Assembly: GCA_020632795.1 (NCBI GenBank) | Contig: JACKEV010000018.1 | Location: 194,536 to 258,535 of the forward strand | Length of the DNA stretch: 64,000 nt | DNA from: Alphaproteobacteria bacterium | GTDB lineage: Bacteria; Myxococcota_A; UBA796; CAJQPC01 | Direction: 5' to 3' | In this document: piece after piece, positions 1 to 9,650 of the stretch | Numbering within the stretch: the first letter of the stretch is position 1 | Layout of the letters: every line of letters begins with the position of its first letter | The notes under the pieces: model-generated | What the model was told of the DNA's origin: nothing | The model's input: only the letters and a program-made list of their open reading frames with translations | Database searches by the model: none | Made by a program: the position numbers and the translations under genes

Positions 1-1
1 C

Positions 2-3000
2 GATCCTGCCGATGCTCGACCGATGGACGTCCCCTTGGAGCGCACGGGCATGTTCGGCTACGACGACCGCCCCGCCGACTTCCTCGCCGCGCTGGCCACC
101 TGTCCCAGCAGCGCGAACACAGTGCCCACCCACACGCTGGGCCCCCTGACCGACCGAGCCTACGCCGCTTCCCAGAGCCGCTTCACCGACCTCAACAACG
201 ACGGTCTCACCGACCTCGCCGTCGCGCTCTACGCCTGCTGGGAGGAGCAGACCGACGCCCAGGGCCACACCCGCGATGTTCCGGTGGAGACCTCTCTCTT
301 CAGCCGCATCTTCTACGGTGACGGTCGAGGCGGCTTCGTGGACTCGGGGCTGTCCGCAGGCCGTCCTTTCATGGCCGAGGTCGACCTCTCCCACTACGGC
401 TTCCTGCTGAACGGTGGCTGGTTCCACACCTTCCGCGAGCACTTCGCGGCGCTGGATCTGAACCGCAGCGGGACCGTCGAGCTGCTCCAGTTGGAGATCG
501 GCGGCGGGGGTGCCGGGGGCGTGGTCATGGGTGGCTACGATCGCGGCCTCATCGATGGCTTTGGCCTTGTCGCCAGCGGCGGGGAGGACGTGCCCGTCGA
601 CTTCGACCCCGGCCTCAGCGCCATCGGCGGGCAGATGCCCTGGCCGGGCTCCACCGTGCTCGCGGACTTCGACGGGGACGGATTCGCCGACCAGCTCGTC
701 TTCGACCCTCAGCCTTCGGCCGGGCACCCTCCCGAGGACCTCGTCTTCGACTGGCAGGTGGAGCTTCGCCTCAGCACCCGCACCCAGCCCGAGGGCTGGC
801 CGGTGGAGGTCCAAGGCCCCTGGGGTGGCACGACTTCGCTGAGCTGGGGCGCCTCCGCCCTCGACAACCCCGATCTCCCCGACAACCTCATCGTCCTGGA
901 GTCCGAGGACGGCGCCGACGGCCTCGTGACCTACCGCTACCAGCGCGGGGTGATGTGGGACCGGGAGTTCCAGGGCTTCGGGCTGGTCGAACGCACGAAC
1001 GCGCGGGGTGCGCTCGAAGCCTTCTCCTTCGGCACCCTGCCGCACGTCGCTGGCCTGCCGATCTACAGCGCGGCGTGGCGTACCGATGGAACGCTCGCGC
1101 GCGTCAGCGTCGCCTCCTACTACGAGGAGACCTCCTCCGGCTGGTTCTTCGACGCCTCACCGCCCTACTTCAACCCCCTCCAGCGGGCCTGCGAGGCTGA
1201 GGTGGGTCATGGCTGGACCGACGCCATGGGCAACCGGCGACAGTCGGTCACGGCCGACGACGTCATCGCCGACTGCCTGGGCTGGAGCACGACGCCGCCG
1301 GGCGCCGAGGAGTGGATCGCCTCGCTGGGCTGGTATCTCGACCCGCCCGAGGACGAACCCAGCGCCGACGTTCTTGTCCCGGCTGACGAGCGCCCCGCCT
1401 TCATCGCCCTCTCCGGCCTGGCCGACCGGGCGCCAGGGCCGCCCGTGGTCCCGGTTGCCGGTGAACCCTCCTCGACGCCCGTCACGCTGGACACGCCGCT
1501 CCCGGACGTCGCCCCCGACTTCGTCGGCACCCACCCCTCCATCCCCTGGCCCGAGGCCACCGACCCCACCGAGGTCGACCTCCGCATCACCACCTGGGCC
1601 TACGACGCCGACCACCAGCTCACCCGCCGCTCGGACTGGCGTGACCCCGACATCCCCGACGACGACCTCTTCACCGACCTCTCCTGGGGCCCCTTCGACA
1701 CCACGGCCTGGGGCGCCCGCGCGCTGGGTTGGAGCGTCTCCGACGCCCGGACCACCTACGAGAGCGTCACCCGCTCCCGCTTCGTCGCCTTCGATCTGCC
1801 GGAAGAGGAGGAGGTCTGCGGCACCGGCACCCGCTGCCTGAGCACCACGACGAGCTACGACGCCCACGGCCAGATCGTCGCTGTTGCCCACCCTGACGGC
1901 ACTTCGGAAGCCTGGTCACGGGAGTGGTGTGGCCTCGCCACCCGCTACACCGATCCCGTCGGTCGAGTCCGCACCGCGACCCCCGACGCCCTCTGCCGCC
2001 CCGAGGTGGAGACCTGGGAGGGCGTCGAGACCATCACCGCCTACGACGCCTTCAACCGGGCCCACGTCGTCACCACGACCGTCCCCAACGACGACGGCGC
2101 CGTCACGACCCTGGAGACCTCGACCACCTACGACGACGACCCGGCCACCACCGGACCGCGCGAGACGACCCTCTCCAACGACGGCCGCTTGGAGCGGCTG
2201 TGGCTCGACGGTTTCGGTCGCCCGACCCTCACCTCCGTGTGCGAGGACGCAGGCGGCGCCTGCCTCGACGAGATCCGCCAGTGGACGGGCTACGGCAGCG
2301 ACGGCCTCCCCATGGTCGTCAGCGCCCCCTACGGCACCGACGGCGGCCCGGCCATCGCCGAGACCCTGACCCGAGATGGTCTCGGTCGAATTGTTGCAGT
2401 GCAGCATGCGGCCCACGAGACGACGCTGCGCTGGCTCACCACCCGAGTCGAGCACCACCCCGGCCACCGCCTCGTCGTCGACCCCCTCGGCCGCGAGCAC
2501 GAGGTCATCACCGACACCCTCGGCGGGGAGCGCTGGCTTGAAGGCCGCTTGCGCTCGGCGTGGGAGGTCGACGCTTACGGCCGCACCCTCTGGACCGAGG
2601 ACCCCGAGGGCATCACCGACTACGGCTACGACGACCTCCACCGCCTCAACGCTGCCCAGCTTCGCGCCACCACGAGCTGCCTGCCCGCCACCGGCACCGC
2701 GCTGACGACCTGCACCCGCGCCTGGTCCTGGGACCACGATCCGATGGGCCGGGTCCTCCGCGCCGAGCAGCCCGACGGCGTCGCCGAGGTCTACACCTGG
2801 GACGGTGTCGGCCGGCTCACCAGCTTGGTCCTCCATGACGGCACGCTCACGACCCTCGAATCGAGGGTCTGGACCGACGCGACCTCGTCATCGTTCCCCC
2901 GCGTCGCGATCACCGATGAGCACGGCAACGTGAGCGTCGAGACCACTGACGCCCTCGGCCGCCCCCAGCGCCTCGAAGACCTCTCCGGCGTCACCACCTG

Positions 3001-6000
3001 GGCCTTTGGCGACGATGTCGAGCCCATCGGCCTCATCGACGTCAACGGCCGTGCGGTGGCCTTCGAACACGACGTCCACGGCCGCCGCACCGGCGTCGCC
3101 CGGGGTGGGGTGTGGGTGGAGCAGGTCGCCTACACCGCCCAAGGTCAGCCCTTCGAGATCGTCGACGGCGACGGCGTCATCCGCTTCATCGACCACACCC
3201 TCACCGGCCTGCCCGCCGAGGTCAGCCAGGGTCCCTGGACCTTGAACGCCTGGACCTACGACGACGCAGGGCGGATCATCGAGCAGACCACAGAGGGCGT
3301 CACCGAGTCGCTTGTGTGGGACCCCTGGGATCGCGTCGCTGAGCGCGAGGTCGCTGGAGTCTGGGGCGAGGTCTACGCCTGGACGGCCGCTGATCGCCTC
3401 GCCAGCGTCACCGCCTGGCCCGTCCACAGCGGCACCGGCACAACGCGCTTCACCCACGACGCCTGGGGCGAGCTGCGCGAGATCCTCCAGCCCGATGGCG
3501 GCCTGGAGCACCGTGACGTCGACGTCCTGGGCCGCCTTCGCCGCCACACCGACGCCGAGGGCGCCGAGTCCCTCTGGCGCTACGACCCCCGAGGTCGCGA
3601 GCGCTTCCATCAAGACGCCCAAGGCGCGAGCTGGTCCACCCGCTACGCCAGCGCCAACGGCTTCGCCGAGACCACCGTCACCGACGCCGTCGGCGCGACC
3701 ACGACCACCTGGCACGACAGCCTCGGCCGCCTCGTCGCTGAGGTCCAACCGGACGGCACCACCCAGCGCTTCCTCTACGACGGCGCCGACCTCTGGCAGC
3801 GCCAGCACCTCGACGCCACCGGCTCTGTCCTCGCCCGCGAGGTCACCGACTTCGACAGCGCCGGCCGCCCCGTCACCGTCTGGGGCTGGTTCGATGATCC
3901 CGTCTGGCAGCCCACCGATCTCCCCGGCCTGAGCGACTACGTCGTCGACCTGACCTGGACCACCGCCGGTCGCATCGACACCCTCGCCACCCCCGACGAG
4001 ACGACGCAGTTCGACTACGACCACGGCTTCCTCTCCGAAGAGCGCTGGGGATCCGGCGCCCAGACCCGCCGTATCCACCGCGAAGATGCCGCCCCCTGGG
4101 TCACCCGAGAGGAGCGCATCGGCAGCGGCGGGGGCTGGCGCCAGACCACGCTGCACCGCGACGCCGCCGGACGAATCATCGCCCAGGAGGTCGACGACGG
4201 CGACGTCCTCGTCTCCGAAGTCATGAACCTAGACGCCTGGGGCAACCCGGCGACCACGCGCAGCGCGCTCAACGGCCTCATCCTGGCGAGCGAGACCTGG
4301 ACCTACGACGCCGCCGGCCGCCCTCACCAGAGACAGAGCGTCGTCGCCGGCCACGCCTCGACCACGGACTGGGAGTCGTTCCGCAACGGGCACTTACGCC
4401 GCGTGGTCACCCCGGCCGGGCGGGGCATCGACTACGACCGACGTCTCTCTGGAGGCGCCTTCACCCTCGACCAGGTCGAGCTGGACGGCGCCGTCGTCGC
4501 CCGCTTCCCCGGCCGGGATGCGATGGCGCGGGCCACCGACGTCCAGACCCCCGACACCTCCCTCGCCATCACCTATGACCTGATGGGCCGCGTCGAGGAC
4601 ATCGACGCCCAGGGTTCATGGGGAAGGTCAACCTGGTCCGGCGTCTTCGACGACCGAGGCCGGCTCACCGACGAGATCCGCTTCGACAGCGCCGTGGGTG
4701 GCTGGACGAACACCTACGCCTACGCCGAGCCCGGTTGGCTCGTCGACGAGGTCCGGGGCCTCACCGGAGAGGCCCTTCACTACGAGCTGGACGCCGCCGG
4801 TCGGCGCACCGAGGTCCTGCGGGACGGCGCGCTCGAACAGGAGGTCTCCTGGCAGGGCTCGCTGCCCTCGGCCGTCGACAGCGCGACCCTCTACGATGAC
4901 GATCTGGACGGCATCACGGAAGACCACCGTGCGCTGTACTACGAGCGCTTCCCGGACGGATCGCTCTCCGGGATCGGGGATGGGCAGGGCCTGCTCTACA
5001 GCTTCGTGCGGGACGCTTCAGGCCGAGTCGTCTCGATGGATGAGGGCGGCGCCCAGCCTCGCCGGACGGCGTGGCGCCTCGGCGGGCGATGGCCGCTGGA
5101 GGTCGCCCAGAGCGACGGGACCGACCGCAGCTATGTGGTCGCCGAGGGCCTCTTGCTGGGTGCCTTCGACGGGCAGTGGCGAACCCTGGTCACCGATCCA
5201 CGAGGGAGTGTGCTACGCACGGGCTCCAGCGTGGTCGCCCCCAATGCCTTCGGTGGGGGCCTCGGCCCCGTCGCGGACGACGAGCGCTTCCTCTTTGCTG
5301 GGCTGGAGGTGCTGCCCGACGCGCCGGGGGTGCTGCTGGCGCGGCACCGAGCGTACGACGCCGACGCCGGCCACTTCCTGAGCACCGATCCCAAGGGCCT
5401 CGCGGGTGGCCTGCACCGCTTCCGCTACGCGGAGGGCGACCCGCTGCGGTACGTCGATCCCCTTGGCTTCACGGCCGAGCGCAAGGAGCGCCGCAAGCAG
5501 CGACGCAAGGAGCGGCGGGCGAAGCGCTCGGAGCGGCGCAACCAAGGTGTCTACGCGGTGTGGCGAGGAAGCAGCGAGGTCGACCCGAGCCGTGCCGGCC
5601 GTCCTGGGCGACGAGGCCCGGTCGAGGAGGCGACGAACCCCTACGCCGAGACGCCCGGGTGGGCGACGCGCAGGACCTTCCGCTCCCGGCTCCGGGCCTC
5701 GTTCGCCCACTGGCGGACCGGCACGGTCTGGGACGGCGAGCTGGGCTGGATGCCGGATCTGAGCACGGACACCGGAGCCAGGTGGCTTCGCGGGGCCTGG
5801 GACGCGCTCCGATCGCCCCGAGAGGCCCACCTCGGCTACGGCCACCAGCTCTCCAGCGATCTGGCCCTCGGCACCCTCGACCCCATGATCGAGCACCACC
5901 GCCAGACCTCGACTGACCCGTTCTGGTACGACGGCGGCCGGGTGTGGGGCCGCATGGTGTCCACCGGCTACGCGATGTGGGAGATGCAGCAGGGCGCCAA

Positions 6001-6586
6001 CCTGATGTGGACCGGCGGCGAGGCCCTGCTCACCGTGCCGGTGACCGGACCGGCCGGGGCTGGGGCTGGAACGGCGGCGACGGGGTTGGGCGGCGGCTTG
6101 CTGGCGCATGGCGGCAGCGTCGTGATCAATAACGTCGACCCGGACCGGACCATCGGGTGGCAGGTGCTCAGCGAGGGGCCGGGGGGGACGCCGCCGTCAG
6201 CGGACGGGCCGGGGAGGTGGGTCGCCAAGCCCGAGGGGATGTCGCCCCGAGCGCGCAAGTACCAGGGGCAGGTCACGGGAGCGCCCGAAGGGTGGACCTA
6301 CAAGGTCGATGACGTCGAGTTCGATGGCTTCAAGGACGGCGTCCTCATCGAAGCGAAGGGACCGGGGTACAAGGGGTTCATCGACAAGGGAGGTAAGGGT
6401 TGGAGGGACTGGTTCACGAAGGGCGAGGACACGATTACGCAGATGATCCGCCAGTCGGAGGCCGCTGGTCGTACTCCGGTTCATTGGCATGTCGCTGAGA
6501 AGGACTTCGCAGATTTCCTCCGCCAGCGGGCGGTTGATGAAGGGCTGGACAACGTCACCATTGTCTGGACCGCGCCGGGACTGTAG
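2..6586 (+). CDS. RHS/YD-repeat polymorphic toxin with C-terminal Tox-REase-5 nuclease domain (5' end outside window)
   Basis: The reading frame is open to the window edge, so the start lies upstream; the first ATG is at 23, giving 2187 residues from there. Numbered from that ATG: FG-GAP-like calcium-loop repeats (FTDLNNDGLTDLAV near 53; ADFDGDGFAD near 215), a TcdB/SpvB-like middle segment (YRYQRG...EFQGFG near 303-320), a long array of YD repeats (about 620-1750), and the RHS-core signature (YDADAGHFLSTDPKG, about 1777-1792) that marks the end of the shell. The variable C-terminus ends in FDGF...LIEAKGPGY (about 2100-2117), the D...ExK nuclease core of the Tox-REase-5 family. Such proteins encapsulate the toxin inside a beta shell and deliver a DNase to competing cells. 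The immunity gene follows 9 bp downstream behind an AGGAGG. The exporter is not in the window. Confidence 0.9.
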   Translation, partial: DPADARPMDVPLERTGMFGYDDRPADFLAALATCPSSANTVPTHTLGPLTDRAYAASQSRFTDLNNDGLTDLAVALYACWEEQTDAQGHTRDVPVETSLFSRIFYGDGRGGFVDSGLSAGRPFMAEVDLSHYGFLLNGGWFHTFREHFAALDLNRSGTVELLQLEIGGGGAGGVVMGGYDRGLIDGFGLVASGGEDVPVDFDPGLSAIGGQMPWPGSTVLADFDGDGFADQLVFDPQPSAGHPPEDLVFDWQVELRLSTRTQPEGWPVEVQGPWGGTTSLSWGASALDNPDLPDNLIVLESEDGADGLVTYRYQRGVMWDREFQGFGLVERTNARGALEAFSFGTLPHVAGLPIYSAAWRTDGTLARVSVASYYEETSSGWFFDASPPYFNPLQRACEAEVGHGWTDAMGNRRQSVTADDVIADCLGWSTTPPGAEEWIASLGWYLDPPEDEPSADVLVPADERPAFIALSGLADRAPGPPVVPVAGEPSSTPVTLDTPLPDVAPDFVGTHPSIPWPEATDPTEVDLRITTWAYDADHQLTRRSDWRDPDIPDDDLFTDLSWGPFDTTAWGARALGWSVSDARTTYESVTRSRFVAFDLPEEEEVCGTGTRCLSTTTSYDAHGQIVAVAHPDGTSEAWSREWCGLATRYTDPVGRVRTATPDALCRPEVETWEGVETITAYDAFNRAHVVTTTVPNDDGAVTTLETSTTYDDDPATTGPRETTLSNDGRLERLWLDGFGRPTLTSVCEDAGGACLDEIRQWTGYGSDGLPMVVSAPYGTDGGPAIAETLTRDGLGRIVAVQHAAHETTLRWLTTRVEHHPGHRLVVDPLGREHEVITDTLGGERWLEGRLRSAWEVDAYGRTLWTEDPEGITDYGYDDLHRLNAAQLRATTSCLPATGTALTTCTRAWSWDHDPMGRVLRAEQPDGVAEVYTWDGVGRLTSLVLHDGTLTTLESRVWTDATSSSFPRVAITDEHGNVSVETTDALGRPQRLEDLSGVTTWAFGDDVEPIGLIDVNGRAVAFEHDVHGRRTGVARGGVWVEQVAYTAQGQPFEIVDGDGVIRFIDHTLTGLPAEVSQGPWTLNAWTYDDAGRIIEQTTEGVTESLVWDPWDRVAEREVAGVWGEVYAWTAADRLASVTAWPVHSGTGTTRFTHDAWGELREILQPDGGLEHRDVDVLGRLRRHTDAEGAESLWRYDPRGRERFHQDAQGASWSTRYASANGFAETTVTDAVGATTTTWHDSLGRLVAEVQPDGTTQRFLYDGADLWQRQHLDATGSVLAREVTDFDSAGRPVTVWGWFDDPVWQPTDLPGLSDYVVDLTWTTAGRIDTLATPDETTQFDYDHGFLSEERWGSGAQTRRIHREDAAPWVTREERIGSGGGWRQTTLHRDAAGRIIAQEVDDGDVLVSEVMNLDAWGNPATTRSALNGLILASETWTYDAAGRPHQRQSVVAGHASTTDWESFRNGHLRRVVTPAGRGIDYDRRLSGGAFTLDQVELDGAVVARFPGRDAMARATDVQTPDTSLAITYDLMGRVEDIDAQGSWGRSTWSGVFDDRGRLTDEIRFDSAVGGWTNTYAYAEPGWLVDEVRGLTGEALHYELDAAGRRTEVLRDGALEQEVSWQGSLPSAVDSATLYDDDLDGITEDHRALYYERFPDGSLSGIGDGQGLLYSFVRDASGRVVSMDEGGAQPRRTAWRLGGRWPLEVAQSDGTDRSYVVAEGLLLGAFDGQWRTLVTDPRGSVLRTGSSVVAPNAFGGGLGPVADDERFLFAGLEVLPDAPGVLLARHRAYDADAGHFLSTDPKGLAGGLHRFRYAEGDPLRYVDPLGFTAERKERRKQRRKERRAKRSERRNQGVYAVWRGSSEVDPSRAGRPGRRGPVEEATNPYAETPGWATRRTFRSRLRASFAHWRTGTVWDGELGWMPDLSTDTGARWLRGAWDALRSPREAHLGYGHQLSSDLALGTLDPMIEHHRQTSTDPFWYDGGRVWGRMVSTGYAMWEMQQGANLMWTGGEALLTVPVTGPAGAGAGTAATGLGGGLLAHGGSVVINNVDPDRTIGWQVLSEGPGGTPPSADGPGRWVAKPEGMSPRARKYQGQVTGAPEGWTYKVDDVEFDGFKDGVLIEAKGPGYKGFIDKGGKGWRDWFTKGEDTITQMIRQSEAAGRTPVHWHVAEKDFADFLRQRAVDEGLDNVTIVWTAPGL

Positions 6587-6595
6587 GAGGAACGG

Positions 6596-7309
6596 ATGTC
6601 GAACTTGAAGGTCATCGGCCGGTGGGGTCCACGCCAAGAGGATCTGGGCGCATGTGCGGAGCGTGCCGCCCATCTGCTTCGACGTCTCCAACCCCTCCAT
6701 CCGGCCTACGCCTGCTGGTACGAGAAGGGAATGAGCCGCAGCCAGGCCATGGAACACCCGATTGAAGAGTTCACGGGTGAACGGCTGCGGCCGCTCCTGG
6801 CCAAGAGGAAAGGGCAGGGGGTAGACAAATTGAATCCTTATGGATTCACAGGTGGAGCATGGAACGGGGCTACTTCTGACGACGAGTCGGTCAGCTTCTC
6901 AAGTCGCGCGGGAGCGACGGGGAAGCGCTTCATCTGGAACAGCGTTGAGGTCAGGCTCCCAGACGAGTGCGTCTCCGAGCCGATCACCACACCTGACGGC
7001 ATCAAGCCCGTCCTCGCCGCGGTTATCGCAGCCTATGAACCAGACTGGGGCGCGGTCACCAATCTCCTTCTCTCCGACGCCAACCACGACCTCCGCCTCA
7101 AGCAGAAGGGCTACCCCGGCTGGATGACCTGGCTCCGAGGCCCCGTCCTCCCCGTCGACGGCCTGGGCGACGACGCCACCGTCGAGCCCTTCGAAGGCGG
7201 CGCCCTCATCACCCTCGGCCAGCGCCCGATGCACCACGACAACCCCGAGGACATCGCCCGCATCCGAGACGCTTGGCTCAAGCTCCGCGAGGCCGGCTAC
7301 CCCCTTTGA
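6596..7309 (+). CDS. Imm52-family immunity protein
   Basis: 237 residues, ATG preceded by an AGGAGG overlapping the stop of the toxin gene, so the pair is cotranscribed. The N-terminus (IGRWGPRQEDLGACAERA), the HPAYACWYEKGMSRSQAM segment and the YEPDW motif match my knowledge of Imm52 immunity proteins, which are habitually encoded directly behind Tox-REase-5 toxins. It should bind the nuclease domain in the cytoplasm and block it in the producing cell and its siblings. No signal peptide or membrane segment is visible, which fits an inhibitor of an intracellular DNase. Confidence 0.85.
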   Translation: MSNLKVIGRWGPRQEDLGACAERAAHLLRRLQPLHPAYACWYEKGMSRSQAMEHPIEEFTGERLRPLLAKRKGQGVDKLNPYGFTGGAWNGATSDDESVSFSSRAGATGKRFIWNSVEVRLPDECVSEPITTPDGIKPVLAAVIAAYEPDWGAVTNLLLSDANHDLRLKQKGYPGWMTWLRGPVLPVDGLGDDATVEPFEGGALITLGQRPMHHDNPEDIARIRDAWLKLREAGYPL

Positions 7310-7456
7310 GACCCCAGAGGTCGTCGAGGCTCACAGCCACCACGCCTCCTCGTCCGCCACCGCACTTTCGCGCTCACCACCGCGCTTCCGCGCTCACCAC
7401 CGCAGCCACCGCACCGCCACCGCAGGTTCAGTCAAGCGCGGTGGCGTCGCGAAAGC

Positions 7457-7930
7457 TCACAGGCGGTCCCGATAGGCCGGATCCCAGAGCTGGAGGACCA
7501 GCTCGTCCAGCTCCGCGCCGCGCACGTAGCGCTCCGGGTTCCGGATGAGCCGCTCGGTCTTCCAGATGAGCCGGTAGCCCTCGTCCTCCAGCTCGTCGGC
7601 GATCAGGTCGCCGAGGTGGAACAGCTCCCAGGACGCCCACCCGATGGCGTGGTCCGGCCCGCGTCGAGCCTCTGCGACCTCCGTGAGCACCCCCGCGATG
7701 GCGTCGATCTGGTCCCAGGTGATGGAAACGTCTCCGCGCTCGACCTTGCTGACCAGCCCCTGCGGCCAGTCCAGCGCGCGAGCGAACGCCCTCTGGCTCA
7801 GACCCCAACGACGGCGCAGGTGTGCCACGATCCGGCCCATCAGCTCGTTGACCAAAATCAAGGGAGGACGGTCATCCTTGGCTGGGGGGTGGCGGCGGAA
7901 GCGAGGTGGACGATCTCTTTTTCGAGGCAT
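7457..7930 (-). CDS. XRE-type HTH regulator of cassette copy 1
   Basis: 157 residues. A basic N-terminus (MPRKRDRPPRF) precedes an XRE/Cro helix-turn-helix at about 30-75 (LRRRWGLSQRAFARALDWP then GLVSKVERGDVSITWDQID). The C-terminal half (about 80-157) is acidic and of no family I recognise. It is divergent from the coiled-coil gene at 7978 with a 47-bp gap, the usual layout for an autoregulator that controls its neighbour. A clear paralogue with the same MPRK.DRPPRF start and the same C-terminal shape (WxxGRL..PEQLLRG versus WKTERLIRNPERYVRG) lies at 10397-10846 in the same arrangement. Confidence 0.75.
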   Translation of the reverse strand: MPRKRDRPPRFRRHPPAKDDRPPLILVNELMGRIVAHLRRRWGLSQRAFARALDWPQGLVSKVERGDVSITWDQIDAIAGVLTEVAEARRGPDHAIGWASWELFHLGDLIADELEDEGYRLIWKTERLIRNPERYVRGAELDELVLQLWDPAYRDRL

Positions 7931-7977
7931 TTGACTACAAAGTGTGTTCTATTGGTGTTGAAGACATCGAGGTCTCT

Positions 7978-8808
7978 ATGCCGCTATCCGTTCAACGCGC
8001 CGTCGCAACCTCTGAGCCGCCCACCATCCTTGGCCTCGACCGGGCTCGTCGCCTGTTCTGGGCGCAGCGCCCGCCCGAGGCAGACCACATCACCGCCACC
8101 CTCGTCGACGCCGGCCGTCGTGAGACCACCGTGGCGAGGACTGCGCCGCTGCGGCCTGACGCGCTGCTCGCCTGGGCGCGTAGCGTCGTCGAGGCCCACC
8201 TCCAGCCCGGCGACGGTCAGGCGCTCCGCTTGCGGGTCTGGGCAGCCGGGGGCAGCGCGCTTGGCAGCGTGACGCTCCGTCTGGCCAAAGCGTCTCGTCG
8301 CGGACGGGGAGCGCGTTCGGCGACCCGACGCCACCACGAACCCACTGCCCACCAAGGAGAGGGGTTGGCTTCCCTCCTGTCCGCGCAACACACCCACGGC
8401 GCCGCGGTCGCCCGTCCGCACGAGCAGAACGCCGAGCTGGAGCGGCTCCGTGCGATCGCTCGGCGACATCCCCGGACGCGCAAGCGGCTCCAAGAGGCCC
8501 GTGAGCGTATCGCCGTACTCACCGCCAGCGAGGCCCAACATCAAGCCGCAGCCGCCCAGGCGCGCGTCGATCAGGAGAAGATCCAGGCCCGGGTTGAGAC
8601 GCTGACCGAGCGCCTGGCCCGCGCCGAGGCGGAACGAGACGCCGCGCGCGACGAGGCCGCGCGCAATGAGGAGCTGTGCCTCGCCGCCATCGCCCAGCGG
8701 GATGAGGCCATCGGGCGCCACAACAAGCTGGACGCGGACTTCGCCGAGTTCATCGCGGACGCCACAGAGCACCTTCGAAGGTCCAGCGCCTTCCTGGATG
8801 ACGAGTGA
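7978..8808 (+). CDS. Coiled-coil protein of cassette copy 1, unknown function
   Basis: I chose the ATG at 7978 because the longer GTG frame from 7906 would run into the divergent regulator gene; the result is 276 residues. The N-terminal half carries RRETTVARTAPLRPDALLAW followed by RLRVWAAGGSALGSVTLRL, both shared with the paralogue at 10909 (NRETTVARRAV; RFRVYAPGGRPIRSAVLR). From about 160 the protein is a long charged helix with heptad character, rich in Ala, Glu and Arg (LERLRAIARR to the end). No catalytic motif, membrane segment or signal peptide is visible. The next gene starts in its TGA. Function unknown; a DNA- or filament-binding role would fit but is only inference. Confidence 0.65.
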   Translation: MPLSVQRAVATSEPPTILGLDRARRLFWAQRPPEADHITATLVDAGRRETTVARTAPLRPDALLAWARSVVEAHLQPGDGQALRLRVWAAGGSALGSVTLRLAKASRRGRGARSATRRHHEPTAHQGEGLASLLSAQHTHGAAVARPHEQNAELERLRAIARRHPRTRKRLQEARERIAVLTASEAQHQAAAAQARVDQEKIQARVETLTERLARAEAERDAARDEAARNEELCLAAIAQRDEAIGRHNKLDADFAEFIADATEHLRRSSAFLDDE

Positions 8809-9215
8809 TGGACGTGCGCCCCCACGCCCATGCCCGCCGTGGCCACCTTCGTCTGCTGTCGGAGCCGGTCGAGGCCGTCTTCGCCGGGGTCGACGACGAC
8901 GCCGACGACCCGGTCTCCGGCCGACGCCGCACCCGCGCCGACCGCCTGGACCGGCTGCTCGTCCGCGCCGCCCTCTACGCCAGCCCGAGCACCCCATGCA
9001 GCGCCCAGGAGGTCGCGGACGCCCTGGGCATGCGGGAAGGGGACGTCCGCAGGCTGAACCCCGCCGGGCTGCGCCGCTACGGGCGCTCGCTCAGGGCGCC
9101 GTTCTCATGCTGGCTGGACGCGCTGCATGACAAGGACGACGCACCACCTCCGCGTCGCCGCGAGCGCATCCGCAGCCCACGGCTTCGCCCACTTGGTGGT
9201 CCGAAGCATCGTTGA
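8808..9215 (+). CDS. Small basic protein with HTH-like stretch, cassette copy 1
   Basis: 135 residues; the ATG overlaps the TGA of the coiled-coil gene (TGATG), so translation is probably coupled. The core reads RLDRLLVRAALYASPSTPCS, then AQEVADALGMREGDVRRLNP, then GLRRYGRSLRAPFSCWLDAL. This core is highly conserved in the copy at 11418 (LRRLHVRAVLYGSPDTCCSA; ADAMGMREGDARALQPLGLR; RSLRAPFGAWLDALF). The EVADALGMREGDVRRL part looks like a helix-turn-helix. The C-terminus is Arg/Lys/Pro rich and ends in LRPLGGPKHR, compared with LKPLGGRRR in the paralogue. I know no named family for it. Confidence 0.65.
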   Translation: MDVRPHAHARRGHLRLLSEPVEAVFAGVDDDADDPVSGRRRTRADRLDRLLVRAALYASPSTPCSAQEVADALGMREGDVRRLNPAGLRRYGRSLRAPFSCWLDALHDKDDAPPPRRRERIRSPRLRPLGGPKHR

Positions 9216-9650
9216 TTTGCATTTAAATATGCGTCTCTCGCCTGACCGCTCTTGCTTCCGCACGCTGATTATGTCACTTCAAGATACCAGGGTCAGCTCC
9301 TCTGACCCACCCGCCGCCGAGGACCGCTCTCCCCTCGTCGTCGGTCCCCCTCCCGGAGAGCGAAGGTGGGCCCGGCCGAGTTGGCGCTCGAACCGGGCCC
9401 GGGAGAAAGCTGAATGTCCAGCCATCCCCCTGAGCTTCATCTCAGGCCGCCATCCGTGACGTCGAAGACGTCGAGAGTGTACCCAACCCCACGGTCTCCG
9501 TCCGCTGCGCGCGGACGCACGGGTCCCCCCGACGGCTGACGCCCCCGCAGAGCCTTCGCCCGACCGGCGCGCCTCCATGGCGTGCCGACAGAGGAAGGCT
9601 CTGCCCCCCGTCCAGCCTCAAGAACCCCCTTTCAACGTAGAGACCGAACC
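9216..9650. other. Intergenic stretch without a convincing gene
   Basis: 435 bp. The start is locally AT-rich (around 9210-9240). Two short inverted repeats are present: GGGTCAG/CTGACCC at 9290-9296 and 9302-9308 with a 5-nt loop, and GGGCCCGG/CCGGGCCC at 9368-9375 and 9393-9400. Either could end transcription of the cassette. No tRNA fold or coding pattern was found. Confidence 0.4.

Noticed and set aside
1157..6109. Several long minus-strand open frames across the RHS gene
   Set aside because: They are antisense shadows of a GC-rich coding strand, with low-complexity Ala/Gly/Arg content, no ribosome sites and no recognisable domains.
7370..7430. Short near-repeats of CGCTTCCGCGCTCACCAC considered as a CRISPR or tandem repeat
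   Set aside because: Only about two degenerate copies are present, with no regular spacers and no cas genes.
9368..9400. GGGCCCGG/CCGGGCCC inverted repeat with TCGAACC, considered as part of a tRNA
   Set aside because: No cloverleaf of normal length can be drawn around it; it is only a short hairpin.
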